Virus record (IMG/VR): IMGVR_UViG_3300028008_000055
Coordinates: 1-34,642 of that record
Reading direction: 5' to 3' (one strand)
DNA: 34,642 nucleotides
Source: a virus
The notes beneath the pieces are model-generated. The model saw only the letters and a program-made list of their open reading frames with translations. It ran no database searches and was not told the DNA's origin. Positions within the stretch are counted from its first letter, which is position 1; every line of letters begins with the position of its first letter. A program made the position numbers and the translations under genes. This document shows positions 13,340 through 19,599 of this stretch, in pieces.

Positions 13340-13433
13340 ATGATATCTCCACATGTTTTTTGGTAAGTTCTCGGTGCTGCTCTGGCACCTTAGCTAAAGC
13401 CTCTAGCCGCTCTTCTCTAGTCGTCAAAGTCAT
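13275..13433 (-). CDS. Hypothetical small protein (EALAKVPEQHREL motif)
   Basis: The frame from ATG 13433 encodes 52 residues, starting MTLTTREERLEALAKVPEQH and continuing RELTKKHVEISYERRIL. The motif is familiar from small phage proteins of unknown function. An alternative ATG at 13463 adds 10 residues and has a distant GGAG. The 3' end overlaps the next gene by about 65 bases in another frame, which is long for this genome, so the exact product is less certain. Confidence 0.5.
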   Translation of the reverse strand: MTLTTREERLEALAKVPEQHRELTKKHVEISYERRILREASQGLKGPRSGRG

Positions 13434-13632
13434 AATGTGAGCAGCGTATTGTCTCGGCCTCATAATTAAATATCTCCGCTATCAATTCATCACCCTTAAG
13501 CTCTTCAGTAGGTATTACTACAAAACCTCGGTTGGTAATTACAAGCGCGTGGTCTGCCTCTGCTCTCTGAGTCAGCCACGCAGCATCCGTAATAGCCTTC
13601 TGAGGATCTTGGAAAATCCTCTGGTGCTTCAT
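13417..13632 (-). CDS. Hypothetical protein
   Basis: This 71-residue protein begins MKHQRIFQDPQKAITDAAWL and contains a beta-like core (ADHALVITNRGFVVIPTEEL) and an acidic end (IRCSHYDFDD). No family was recognised. The core reads like a small alpha/beta protein that could bind a regulator. Its start overlaps the stop of the HTH gene as ATGA, so both are made together. Confidence 0.55.
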   Translation of the reverse strand: MKHQRIFQDPQKAITDAAWLTQRAEADHALVITNRGFVVIPTEELKGDELIAEIFNYEAETIRCSHYDFDD

Positions 13633-13835
13633 ACCTTACACATCCTTACAAACGTGTTCAGATTAACCCCCAGGGCCTCGCTCACCTCAGCGCAAACATT
13701 CAGCCTAACATCGGCCTGGTTTCGCAAGTAATGGACGCGCTGCCTGTGGACCCCTAGCCTCGTCGCTAGCTCAGCAGACGAGACCTTTTTCTTTTCTTGC
13801 AGCTCAATTAGAGCATTGCCAAAGTGAATAGCCAC
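13629..13835 (-). CDS. Small Cro/XRE-like HTH regulator
   Basis: From GTG 13835 it has 68 residues, including SSAELATRLGVHRQRVHYLR (a typical HTH_3 helix-turn-helix) and VSEALGVNLNTFVRM. A perfect AGGAGG lies four bases before this GTG, so it is preferred over the GTG at 13850. It is the only recognised transcription regulator in the window and could act on the shared element at promoters P1 and P2. That target is inference. No integrase is present, so lytic control is more likely than lysogeny. Confidence 0.75.
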   Translation of the reverse strand: MAIHFGNALIELQEKKKVSSAELATRLGVHRQRVHYLRNQADVRLNVCAEVSEALGVNLNTFVRMCKV

Positions 13836-13843
13836 AATGCCTC

Positions 13844-14113
13844 CTACCACGGAACGTCAGACGAAAAAGGGTCATCTACAGGATCAGCAGACGCTACAGG
13901 TGCGGGGGCAGGGGCAGAGTCTTGCTTAGCCTGCTTGCGCTTAACCTTGTGACGGAAGTACCCCTTTTTGCCATTTTGGGGCGGGTACCACTTAGAGTCT
14001 AAGAATAAGGGGATGCCTTCAAAATCTAGACTGCCATTAAAATCGTACTGCCAATCTTCTGCTTTCTTATCGTTCTTAAAACTTACGCCGGTGTTAGTGT
14101 TGTCGTATTCCAT
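13844..14113 (-). CDS. Putative single-stranded DNA-binding-type protein
   Basis: This 89-residue protein begins MEYDNTNTGVSFKNDKKAED, with a small beta-strand domain (WQYDFNGSLDFEGIPLFLD, GYFRHKVKRKQAK). It is followed by an Ala/Pro linker and the acidic tail DPVDDPFSSDVPW. A compact beta domain, a flexible linker and an acidic tail with a terminal aromatic are the hallmarks of SSB proteins, whose tails recruit partners. It is next to the Erf-like recombinase gene, which fits. No OB-fold was proved, so this is an inference. Confidence 0.55.
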   Translation of the reverse strand: MEYDNTNTGVSFKNDKKAEDWQYDFNGSLDFEGIPLFLDSKWYPPQNGKKGYFRHKVKRKQAKQDSAPAPAPVASADPVDDPFSSDVPW

Positions 14114-14264
14114 TTGATGCCTTCCAGTTTGAGTTAATAAGTTTATTCAGTGCGACACAGTTGTCGCATATCAAGTAATCGTTACGGATCTTGATTCTTT
14201 CATTACAGCATTCGCATAATTTATAGCGCTTTCCTTTCTCAGCTTTCCTTAGCCTCTGGCTCAT
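14094..14264 (-). CDS. Small zinc-ribbon protein (CECC/CDNC)
   Basis: From ATG 14264 it has 56 residues beginning MSQRLRKAEKGKRYKLCECC, followed by YLICDNCVALN. The C-x2-C pairs would form a zinc ribbon, and the ends are basic, so nucleic-acid binding is likely. A G-rich GGTGG ribosome site is nearby, and an ATG four codons earlier is an alternative. It overlaps the recombinase gene by 26 bases and the SSB-like gene by 20 bases. Confidence 0.6.
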   Translation of the reverse strand: MSQRLRKAEKGKRYKLCECCNERIKIRNDYLICDNCVALNKLINSNWKASNGIRQH

Positions 14265-14862
14265 CTCCACCCCCATTAGCTGTGCGGAATTCGGTAGAAT
14301 GAATGACCTCCCGCTCCTTGGTAGTAAACGGACCACCCTTGCTAGGCGCTTTCCAGAGTAGAGTCTTAACGTCGTTGTCTAAAGAAAACCATTCCTCGGA
14401 CGCAGAGCTTAGATCACCTAATGATATGCCTGCCTTAATAGCCATGATTGACTCGCCATAAGCAAGCATCGTAGCCGTATTCTCAATAAGTAATTCGTAA
14501 ACTTCTTTCTGAGATATTCCTGCTTTAGCTTCGTTCTGCTGAGATATAGCGTTGGCAACCTCATCAGCAGTAGCGTACTCAGTACCACCCAAACCAAACG
14601 CCGCAAGTGCTCGGCCAATAGCTGAGGTCTCGCAGTTCTCGACGTGTGAGGTCTTGTTGATGTTGGTAGAGCCACGCACCTCGTGAGCTAAGCCAGTAGC
14701 AATTAACTTGCCGTTGTCGCTTATTGACGCCTTAACTACCACGTCTTCACCTTCCCATCGGACAATCTCTGTCTCAATAGTTAGGTTAGCTCCCTTTGAG
14801 CGGAAAGCAGCAACACGCTCTGCGACGGTGTGATATTGCTTGCCGTGGATATCTACAGGCAT
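14239..14862 (-). CDS. Erf/Rad52-like single-strand annealing recombinase
   Basis: This 207-residue protein has the conserved block HTVAERVAAFRSKG, IETEIVRW, VVVKASISDNGKLIATGLAH, INKTSHVENCETSAIGRALA and AFGLGGTEYATADEVANAI. The pattern belongs to phage annealing recombinases of the Erf-like type, which pair single strands during replication and genome repair. The C-terminal part is a less conserved regulatory region. The neighbours (SSB-like, NinG, SNase) complete a recombination module. Family assignment is from memory of the motif and not from a search. Confidence 0.65.
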   Translation of the reverse strand: MPVDIHGKQYHTVAERVAAFRSKGANLTIETEIVRWEGEDVVVKASISDNGKLIATGLAHEVRGSTNINKTSHVENCETSAIGRALAAFGLGGTEYATADEVANAISQQNEAKAGISQKEVYELLIENTATMLAYGESIMAIKAGISLGDLSSASEEWFSLDNDVKTLLWKAPSKGGPFTTKEREVIHSTEFRTANGGGDEPEAKES

Positions 14863-15041
14863 GACGGCTCTCCATTAAGTTGCTCAATGCGAGTCTTAAG
14901 CTCGGTGCGGTAGAGAGAGTTCATTTCAGACTGATACTGCAAATACTCAGCAGAGTTCTTAGGATACGGATTAGCATCAAAGCCCTCACCGTATAGGTAA
15001 TCTGAAAAGGCCTGAGCCTTGGGGAATTCTTTAAAATCCAT
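14853..15041 (-). CDS. Hypothetical first gene of the early operon
   Basis: This 62-residue protein begins MDFKEFPKAQAFSDYLYGEG and contains ANPYPKNSAEYLQYQSEM and LYRTELKTRIEQL. The pattern of Asn-Pro-Tyr-Pro and acidic helix is shared by small phage proteins. AAGGAG stands 7 bases before ATG 15041, and promoter P2 lies just upstream, so it is the first gene of the leftward early unit. The function is unknown. Confidence 0.6.
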   Translation of the reverse strand: MDFKEFPKAQAFSDYLYGEGFDANPYPKNSAEYLQYQSEMNSLYRTELKTRIEQLNGEPSCL

Positions 15042-15070
15042 GTCGTTCTCCTTTTGTTATTGGAGAGGAC

Positions 15071-15099
15071 AGTATATAGATCAGTTTACATCATCGCAA
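15071..15099 (-). promoter_or_regulatory. Sigma70-like promoter P2
   Basis: The minus strand has TTGCGA (15099-15094), a 17-base spacer and TATACT (15076-15071). It lies between the lysozyme gene and the early operon, with a start near 15064 and ATG at 15041. A CGCAAC/GTTGCG inverted repeat (15095-15119) overlaps the -35 box. Confidence 0.65.
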
Positions 15100-15112
15100 C
15101 AGTTTTATTTAC
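15097..15112 (-). promoter_or_regulatory. Shared promoter element, copy 2
   Basis: CAACAGTTTTATTTAC on the plus strand, beginning three bases into the -35 of P2, matches the element at 10305-10320 in 14 of 16 positions at the same offset. Part of it lies within the stop region of the lysozyme gene (15105). It is a likely operator or activator site. Confidence 0.55.
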
Positions 15113-15548
15113 CGTTGCGAATCATTTCTGTTAACTCAATAGCTCTAGATCCGACCTGCTTCGCCCACAGTGAGCGCATAAACTCGTCGGCGCTTTGGCT
15201 ATAGTCTGCTACCTCCATAGCGGAGAGCGCCTTCTTAAACAGTCTCAGGCGTGTAGCCCCAAGATTAAAGCCAATGTCTATCAGTGCATTCTTTCGCACA
15301 TCGTCTAGGCTATCGAACCAGGGGTACTCTTCGCTTAGCTCTTTTATGACCCGGAGGATGTCACCCTCGAGCAGCATGTCCACCTCTTCGTCGCTGAGGC
15401 CTATGCCGCCATTGGGGTCTATGTTTCGACCTATGCCGATAGTCCAGTGACCCGCCGGGCACATGTAGGCAACATGACGACCATTCTTTTTGACTTCGCC
15501 CTCGTGGCGCTTGAGCATGTCTATTAGCAGGCTATTCTTCGTCATCAT
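15105..15548 (-). CDS. Endolysin, GH24 lysozyme
   Basis: This 147-residue enzyme is a T4-lysozyme-type muramidase. It has LLIDMLKRHEG with catalytic Glu16, CPAGHWTIGIGRNID with Thr36 of the GIG turn, GLSDEEVDMLLEGDI, IGFNLGATRL and FMRSLWAKQVGSRAIELTEMI. The residue aligned with the T4 Asp20 is Cys30, a change also met in related phage lysozymes. No signal or SAR segment is seen, so a holin is needed. It ends the lysis cluster. Its start overlaps the upstream gene by 17 bases. Confidence 0.9.
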   Translation of the reverse strand: MMTKNSLLIDMLKRHEGEVKKNGRHVAYMCPAGHWTIGIGRNIDPNGGIGLSDEEVDMLLEGDILRVIKELSEEYPWFDSLDDVRKNALIDIGFNLGATRLRLFKKALSAMEVADYSQSADEFMRSLWAKQVGSRAIELTEMIRNGK

Positions 15549-15729
15549 AGGAATAATTCATCTCTTGGCAAAGCATTTGAGAGGCAGAGGATAAGACGCC
15601 GATTACGGCGAAGATAGACATCCCATCTTCTAGAAGTTCTGCAATTAGCTCATGCAGCCCTGTGTACATTCTTTCGGCTAGGACGTCCTGCTTATCGGTG
15701 GTGTTTAACTGTACGACATTATCGCTCAT
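15532..15729 (-). CDS. Hypothetical helical protein in lysis cluster
   Basis: From ATG 15729 it has 65 residues starting MSDNVVQLNTTDKQDVLAER, then LHELIAELLEDGMSIFAVIG and VLSSASQMLCQEMNY. It is a soluble, amphipathic helical protein. ATG 15729 is chosen because it overlaps the previous TGA (ATGA), while an upstream ATG at 15744 would add five residues. It is co-translated with the lipoprotein gene before it and the lysozyme after it. The role is unknown. Confidence 0.6.
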   Translation of the reverse strand: MSDNVVQLNTTDKQDVLAERMYTGLHELIAELLEDGMSIFAVIGVLSSASQMLCQEMNYSYDDEE

Positions 15730-15971
15730 TTGGTCACCATGCACGGATCGGGGAGAATAATGCCAGTAGACAGCAGTAGGGCCGTTCTGGCGGCTTTTCT
15801 GAAGTATGCCACAGGTTTGCCGCAGTACATCTTAAAATCGCTCACAGCGCCCCTAGTGATGTCTCCTGGGTCGTATCCGTCCTTGAGGTTCTCTGTGATG
15901 GCGCAGCTAGCTGTTGCAGAAAACAGTAGTGAGATTGCAATAGCCCGCCATATCGTGGTCGCTGATCGCAT
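15726..15971 (-). CDS. Putative small lipoprotein
   Basis: From ATG 15971 it has 81 residues with a signal peptide (RAIAISLLFSATASC), where TASC is a plausible lipobox, then a mature part with ITENLKDGYDPGDITRG, FKMYCGKPVAYFR and PDPCMVTK. In phages, small lipoproteins beside a lysozyme are often spanin subunits or envelope accessory proteins. It overlaps the lipase gene by 65 bases, so its N-terminus is read in another frame inside that gene. The spanin role is inference. Confidence 0.55.
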   Translation of the reverse strand: MRSATTIWRAIAISLLFSATASCAITENLKDGYDPGDITRGAVSDFKMYCGKPVAYFRKAARTALLLSTGIILPDPCMVTK

Positions 15972-16572
15972 CACCTATACCTCTGTCTCTTCGGACAAAC
16001 TTTTCTGGAGGGTTTATCCAGGTCTTACCCCAGTTATCGAAGTAGACCATAGTTTGGCCTGCGTCTGGGCAGAACCCAATAGAGGGGATTCGAGCCACCA
16101 TGTCAGAGCCGTGAACGAATGAGACCTGAGACTTAAGGTCTCTCATCTTAGCCTTTGAGGGCCGCAGGAAGACGTTTGGCTTACCGAAGGTGATCAGCCT
16201 GACGTTAGGGAAGAATCGGCAGCAGTGAGCTGATAGCTCTGCTAGGGCACCGCCTAGAGAGTGGCCTACAAATATAATCTCTTTCTTAGGGTCTAGCTTA
16301 GATGAGATCTCTTTCCAGACCGATCTGTGAGCCATCATGAAACCGCCATGCACCCACCGGTTATTGTAGCGCCAAGGGAATGCCGTCAGGTTAAAGATCC
16401 AATCTCTAGCCTGCTGTGTTCCCCGGAAGACTACATATTGGTGTCTGGCATGCTCAATGATATATGCCGTGGTCGAGGTCTTGGAGTTTTCTATCCTGAT
16501 AGCTCCGTCCATATCCTCATCGTAGGCCTTGAGAGCGTACTTAGCTGCCTTCTTGATCAGTCTCTTGTTCAC
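15907..16572 (-). CDS. Class-3 lipase family alpha/beta hydrolase
   Basis: This 221-residue protein is a lipase-3-like esterase. It has the elbow FVGHSLGGALAELSA with Ser105, then Asp157 in FVHGSDMVARIP and His206 in SDHDMAGY, giving a complete catalytic triad. VVFRGTQQARDWIFNL near residue 47 matches the oxyanion-side motif of the family. There is no signal peptide. It is embedded between two small lipoproteins and a lysozyme, so a role in membrane or lipid attack during lysis is likely. An acylhydrolase used on host polysaccharide or lipid during entry is an alternative. Confidence 0.85.
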   Translation of the reverse strand: MNKRLIKKAAKYALKAYDEDMDGAIRIENSKTSTTAYIIEHARHQYVVFRGTQQARDWIFNLTAFPWRYNNRWVHGGFMMAHRSVWKEISSKLDPKKEIIFVGHSLGGALAELSAHCCRFFPNVRLITFGKPNVFLRPSKAKMRDLKSQVSFVHGSDMVARIPSIGFCPDAGQTMVYFDNWGKTWINPPEKFVRRDRGIGDAISDHDMAGYCNLTTVFCNS

Positions 16573-16738
16573 AGGTGATCTCTATTCGGTTAGGAGCCAC
16601 AGAGGTCGCTACGGCCTCACGGTTAGCTAGGCGCTGCGTTTCTGGCAGGTCGCAATACTTCTGAACCGCATTAGATACAACATCCAATGACGAACAGTTA
16701 GCTAAGAATAGAACAGGTACTAGCAGTAGATATTTCAT
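16541..16738 (-). CDS. Small lipoprotein, Rz1-like candidate
   Basis: From ATG 16738 it has 65 residues: signal peptide MKYLLLVPVLFLANC with a lipobox LANC, then SSLDVVSNAVQKYCDLPET and APNRIEITCEQETD. The two later cysteines and size recall small phage outer-membrane lipoproteins. A spanin outer-membrane subunit is a reasonable guess, although proline richness, typical of Rz1, is absent. The start at 16738 is nearer the usual signal than an ATG at 16762. It overlaps the lipase gene. Confidence 0.6.
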   Translation of the reverse strand: MKYLLLVPVLFLANCSSLDVVSNAVQKYCDLPETQRLANREAVATSVAPNRIEITCEQETDQEGS

Positions 16739-16740
16739 AA

Positions 16741-16992
16741 TTACCCCATTGTGTTGAACCATGTCGTGATTCCGGCCACCACCACAACCCAGAAAAGACG
16801 TTCAGCGAACCTGCCGCTGACTGCATTAATTGCCATCGTGTCTATCTTTGATTCTATAGCAGTGATCTTGTCATCAATAGCTGACTGACGTTTAAACACT
16901 GTAGAAATTTGCTCTTCAGCCCTGGCTAGAGAAATCATAGTCTCGCTGAGCCTGTCTATTTTAAGCTCTACTCGCGTCAGTCGGTCTTCCAT
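16741..16992 (-). CDS. Holin-like coiled-coil protein with C-terminal membrane segment
   Basis: From ATG 16992 it has 83 residues. A coiled-coil (MEDRLTRVELKIDRLSETMI, DDKITAIESKIDTMAI) is followed by one C-terminal transmembrane helix (LFWVVVVAGITTWF). That layout matches the XhlA-like holin accessory family, which helps release endolysin. ATG 16992 shares one base with the stop of the phosphoesterase gene. The single membrane segment makes it a holin candidate and not proven. It opens the lysis cluster. Confidence 0.65.
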   Translation of the reverse strand: MEDRLTRVELKIDRLSETMISLARAEEQISTVFKRQSAIDDKITAIESKIDTMAINAVSGRFAERLFWVVVVAGITTWFNTMG

Positions 16993-18176
16993 CACATCAC
17001 CACGTTTGCTTGATCGTACTCTCGAGGAATCTCGTAGGTGCAAGTCATGAGCTTGCCTCCCTCTGCCTTATAAACAATTAGGTCCATAGTGTGATTTGAA
17101 CCATATCCCATGCTTGAGTGCCAACGGTCCGGTGGGGGCAAACAACCGTGCTTGGACACTATTACTCCCTCAAACTCTTGGATACTCTGGTGGTGAAAAT
17201 GGCCCACCAAGAATTGCCTGTGAGTCGTCTCGCCCCAATCTTTAGGCATATCTCTAGGCATGATCTGAGCAAGTTTAGCGGCCTTTATCTTATCTCCGTG
17301 ATGGATGCCTAGCAGCCACTTATTCCATCTCACATAATGCACATACTGAGATGATTTTAGCACATTTACTCTTGGCTCAGACTTAAAGTAAACCTCAAGC
17401 ACTACCTGAATAGCCAGGCTCGTATGATCGTCGTGGTTTCCCCTGGCGACTACCAGAGTCACGTTGTCGCATTTAGTAAGCATCTGCTCAACGCCGTTCA
17501 TTAGAACCTGGGCGCATGCTCTGAGCTGATCCTCGTAAGAGCACGACATGTCTACCAAGGTGCCCTTCGTGGTGGTAGAAGGGTTTGCTCGGTCTGAGTG
17601 TGCCAGGTCTCCCAGACTGACTAGGAGGCCGTTTTTAGCTTCTGGCATCTGCTCAACGAGCCTAAATATCGCCTCGTCGATCTCTTGGGTGGCCTTGCCT
17701 ACATTAAAGTCTCTATCACCTGTCTCTTTCCTGAATGCGAGCGCCCCAACGTGCGCATCACCGATTATCACGGTAGGCATAAGGTCATCTTTGCGAACCT
17801 TCTTGCCTTTGGCCTTTCGCTTTACTGGGATAACGCCCTGACAGAGCTGCTCCACGAAAGCATTAAAGGCGTCTGCCTTCTCGGCCTCTGTGGCAGTCCT
17901 TTTCGTTTTTAGCCAGGTCTTGTTCCCATCTGGGTCAGCACTGTAGACACTGCGACCAGTCACTGTCTCACCTGGTCCCACTAGGTGGGTGCTGTCCCAA
18001 TGCGCTGTGTAGCCCGCCGCAGCCGCAGCGTTTTTAACCGCACCAATATGGTCGCGTACTGTAGACGGAGAAACGCCCAAGACACCCGCCGCTTTAGCAA
18101 CAACCTCACCGCAGTCTTGCCAAGCCTTTATAGCCTCGCGTTGGCGTTCTGTTTTAGCGTAATCTAGTAGGCTCAA
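16992..18176 (-). CDS. Calcineurin-like phosphoesterase with N-terminal HTH
   Basis: From TTG 18176 this 394-residue protein has an N-terminal helix-turn-helix (AAGVLGVSPSTVRDHI, about 30-45) followed by a metallophosphoesterase core. Metal motifs in order are IGDAHVG, SLGDLAHSD, VARGNHDDHTS, GIHHGD and GHFHH. It would hydrolyse phosphodiesters, possibly DNA or RNA ends. The HTH suggests DNA targeting. TTG is supported by AGGGG seven bases upstream and by overlapping the upstream stop (TTGA), with no in-frame ATG nearby. Enzymes of this kind are common in aquatic phages, with unknown substrates. Confidence 0.85.
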   Translation of the reverse strand: MSLLDYAKTERQREAIKAWQDCGEVVAKAAGVLGVSPSTVRDHIGAVKNAAAAAGYTAHWDSTHLVGPGETVTGRSVYSADPDGNKTWLKTKRTATEAEKADAFNAFVEQLCQGVIPVKRKAKGKKVRKDDLMPTVIIGDAHVGALAFRKETGDRDFNVGKATQEIDEAIFRLVEQMPEAKNGLLVSLGDLAHSDRANPSTTTKGTLVDMSCSYEDQLRACAQVLMNGVEQMLTKCDNVTLVVARGNHDDHTSLAIQVVLEVYFKSEPRVNVLKSSQYVHYVRWNKWLLGIHHGDKIKAAKLAQIMPRDMPKDWGETTHRQFLVGHFHHQSIQEFEGVIVSKHGCLPPPDRWHSSMGYGSNHTMDLIVYKAEGGKLMTCTYEIPREYDQANVVM

Positions 18177-18637
18177 ATTAATACCCCTGCTACAGCCATA
18201 ACACAGGCTAATAGAATCATTCCAATAAAGGCATAACCTATGCCGTCAATAATAAGGCGCTTTCTTTTGGCTCTTGCTTCCGCAGCGGCTAAGCGACTCT
18301 GTCGTATCGTTCTCCTGGTCTTTAGCATCTCGTTATAAAATGCTTCACCAGGACCATAGAGCACAATGATCTCTCTAAGCTGAGTTTCCATCTGCTGAGT
18401 CTTGTGCTTCGCCATCTGGATCTCTAGAGCTTGGGCCTCGACTGACGAGCCTCTGAGAAACTTAGGGCCATGCTGATTCTCTTTCTCTATCTCAAGAATC
18501 TTCTCTTTAGAGTCAAAGAATTTGCCTATGTATTGCGCCGTGTCTTCTATCTCACGACCGGCATTCACCGCTTTGGCAACCATGTTATAAGCGCGAGTCG
18601 CACCAGATATACACGCTGTTATGGTTAGGGGGTCCAT
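18173..18637 (-). CDS. Membrane-anchored protein, conserved phage type
   Basis: This 154-residue protein begins MDPLTITACISGATRAYNMV, has a long charged middle (REIEDTAQYIGKFFDSKEKI, KHKTQQMETQLREI) and ends in one transmembrane helix (IGYAFIGMILLACVMAVAGV). Similar proteins occur in many phages near head genes and have no known function. Their helical, membrane-bound form suggests an assembly or lysis-control role. Its ATG overlaps the stop of the previous gene by one base. Confidence 0.6.
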   Translation of the reverse strand: MDPLTITACISGATRAYNMVAKAVNAGREIEDTAQYIGKFFDSKEKILEIEKENQHGPKFLRGSSVEAQALEIQMAKHKTQQMETQLREIIVLYGPGEAFYNEMLKTRRTIRQSRLAAAEARAKRKRLIIDGIGYAFIGMILLACVMAVAGVLI

Positions 18638-18849
18638 TAGTACGGCCTCACTTTCTCAGGGTCTGCCCTTCGTGGTAAACAATAGGCAGCAAGGGCGATG
18701 CCTCTCGGCTCGTATCTAAGTGTCCGCTCTACCTTTCCTGTGACAATCGCATTTGCAAAATAGTTGCATCTATTGATGTCATAGAAGTACATGTCCGAAG
18801 ACTGAACTTCGCCATTCACTAATACCATTAATAGGAATAGATGCGTCAC
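18637..18849 (-). CDS. Small exported protein, GTG start
   Basis: This 70-residue protein begins at GTG 18849, with a short hydrophobic N-terminus (THLFLLMVLVNGEV) that could be a signal. The two cysteines in INRCNYFANAI and AAYCLPRR suggest one disulphide. AAGG lies about 8 bases before the GTG. The function is unknown. It is coupled to the next gene by a one-base overlap. Confidence 0.5.
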   Translation of the reverse strand: MTHLFLLMVLVNGEVQSSDMYFYDINRCNYFANAIVTGKVERTLRYEPRGIALAAYCLPRRADPEKVRPY

Positions 18850-18859
18850 TTGTCATACC

Positions 18860-19141
18860 TTAGTAGCCTTTTACTAGCAGCTTCTTGTAGTCAGGATCTG
18901 ACAGCTTGCGACGGATGTACTTGGCGTACTCTTGAGTGCCGATAGATGCACCGCACTCGCGTGACCATTGCTCAGCAATGACCAGGGGGATAGATCCTAC
19001 CCAACGTGCTTTGGCATCGCCGTGCATCGAAGGGACGTGATCTCTTAAATCATGAATCTCTTTTAGGATTCCGCTTACGTCTTGGCTTCGGACTACCTGT
19101 ATCTTGTTGTCCTCCGCTGTTATCTTCTCGTTTATTGACAT
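18860..19141 (-). CDS. Hypothetical protein near capsid genes
   Basis: This 93-residue soluble protein contains SGILKEIHDLRDHVPSMHG, VGSIPLVIAEQWSRECGA and YAKYIRRKLSDPDYKKL. The pattern IPLVIAEQW-REC is one I recall from small head-region proteins of aquatic phages. It is proposed to act in head assembly or maturation. Its 5' end overlaps the upstream gene by 92 bases in another frame, which is unusually long, but each protein has a plausible composition. Confidence 0.55.
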   Translation of the reverse strand: MSINEKITAEDNKIQVVRSQDVSGILKEIHDLRDHVPSMHGDAKARWVGSIPLVIAEQWSRECGASIGTQEYAKYIRRKLSDPDYKKLLVKGY

Positions 19142-19277
19142 CTTCTACTACCTCAAAGAATCCTGTTTCTAACACCTTCTTAACCATCTCAGGAGTGACT
19201 TCAACAATATCACCCACTTGGTAGCGAGCACCTTCTATCCACGGTTGACGTGGGCTAGTGCAGATAATTTTTGTCAT
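19050..19277 (-). CDS. Hypothetical head-region protein with basic tail
   Basis: This 75-residue protein begins MTKIICTSPRQPWIEGARYQ, then VGDIVEVTPEMVKKVLETGF, and ends in a basic Lys/Arg-rich tail (PKPRRKRNPKRDS). The first part is a small beta/alpha fold common among head-associated phage proteins. The tail may touch DNA. Its 3' third shares 92 bases with the next gene in a different frame. Function unknown. Confidence 0.5.
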   Translation of the reverse strand: MTKIICTSPRQPWIEGARYQVGDIVEVTPEMVKKVLETGFFEVVEDVNKREDNSGGQQDTGSPKPRRKRNPKRDS

Positions 19278-19288
19278 ATGGTTACTTC

Positions 19289-19546
19289 TTATTTCTTTGT
19301 AGACTTAGCGCCACTACACTTCCACCGCTTTCGGCTTAGGTTGTTAGGCGTGTTAGGGTCGTTCTGCTTTGCTTTCGATAAGCGCTTCTTGATCCCGAGA
19401 GATCTAGCGCAGTATGAGTCACCCTTGCTAGTTCCGGGTTTAACTCTGGCCCCACCATCGCTAGCCTTACCGGCCTGCCCATAGCTGACCTTCTTGCCCG
19501 ACGCCGTGACCTTTACTTTGGCCTTACCCTTTCTTGGTGTTGCCAT
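19289..19546 (-). CDS. Basic protein, DUF6321-like
   Basis: This 85-residue protein is rich in Lys, Gly and Ser: SYGQAGKASDGGARVKPGTS, then YCARSLGIKKRLSKAKQ and NTPNNLSRKRWKCSGAKS. I recognise the pattern from small phage proteins annotated DUF6321 that sit beside capsid genes. Its positive charge and two separated cysteines suggest a capsid- or DNA-associated structural role. It lies just downstream of the capsid terminator. Confidence 0.55.
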   Translation of the reverse strand: MATPRKGKAKVKVTASGKKVSYGQAGKASDGGARVKPGTSKGDSYCARSLGIKKRLSKAKQNDPNTPNNLSRKRWKCSGAKSTKK

Positions 19547-19562
19547 GCTTACCTCATAGAAA

Positions 19563-19592
19563 AGGCCGAGACCCCCGAAGAGATCTCGGCCT
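19563..19592 (-). terminator. Terminator after the capsid gene
   Basis: On the minus strand AGGCCGAGA pairs with TCTCGGCCT (9 bp, bases 19592-19563) across a 12-base loop containing TTCGGGGG, followed by TTTC. It lies right after the capsid stop (19600). The T-run is short, so termination may be partial, with the effect of setting high capsid output relative to the following genes. Confidence 0.7.
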
Positions 19593-19599
19593 ATCCGAC

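Noticed and set aside
15730-16122. A 130-codon plus-strand frame across two lysis genes
   Set aside because: It opposes two well-supported genes and no motif is visible.
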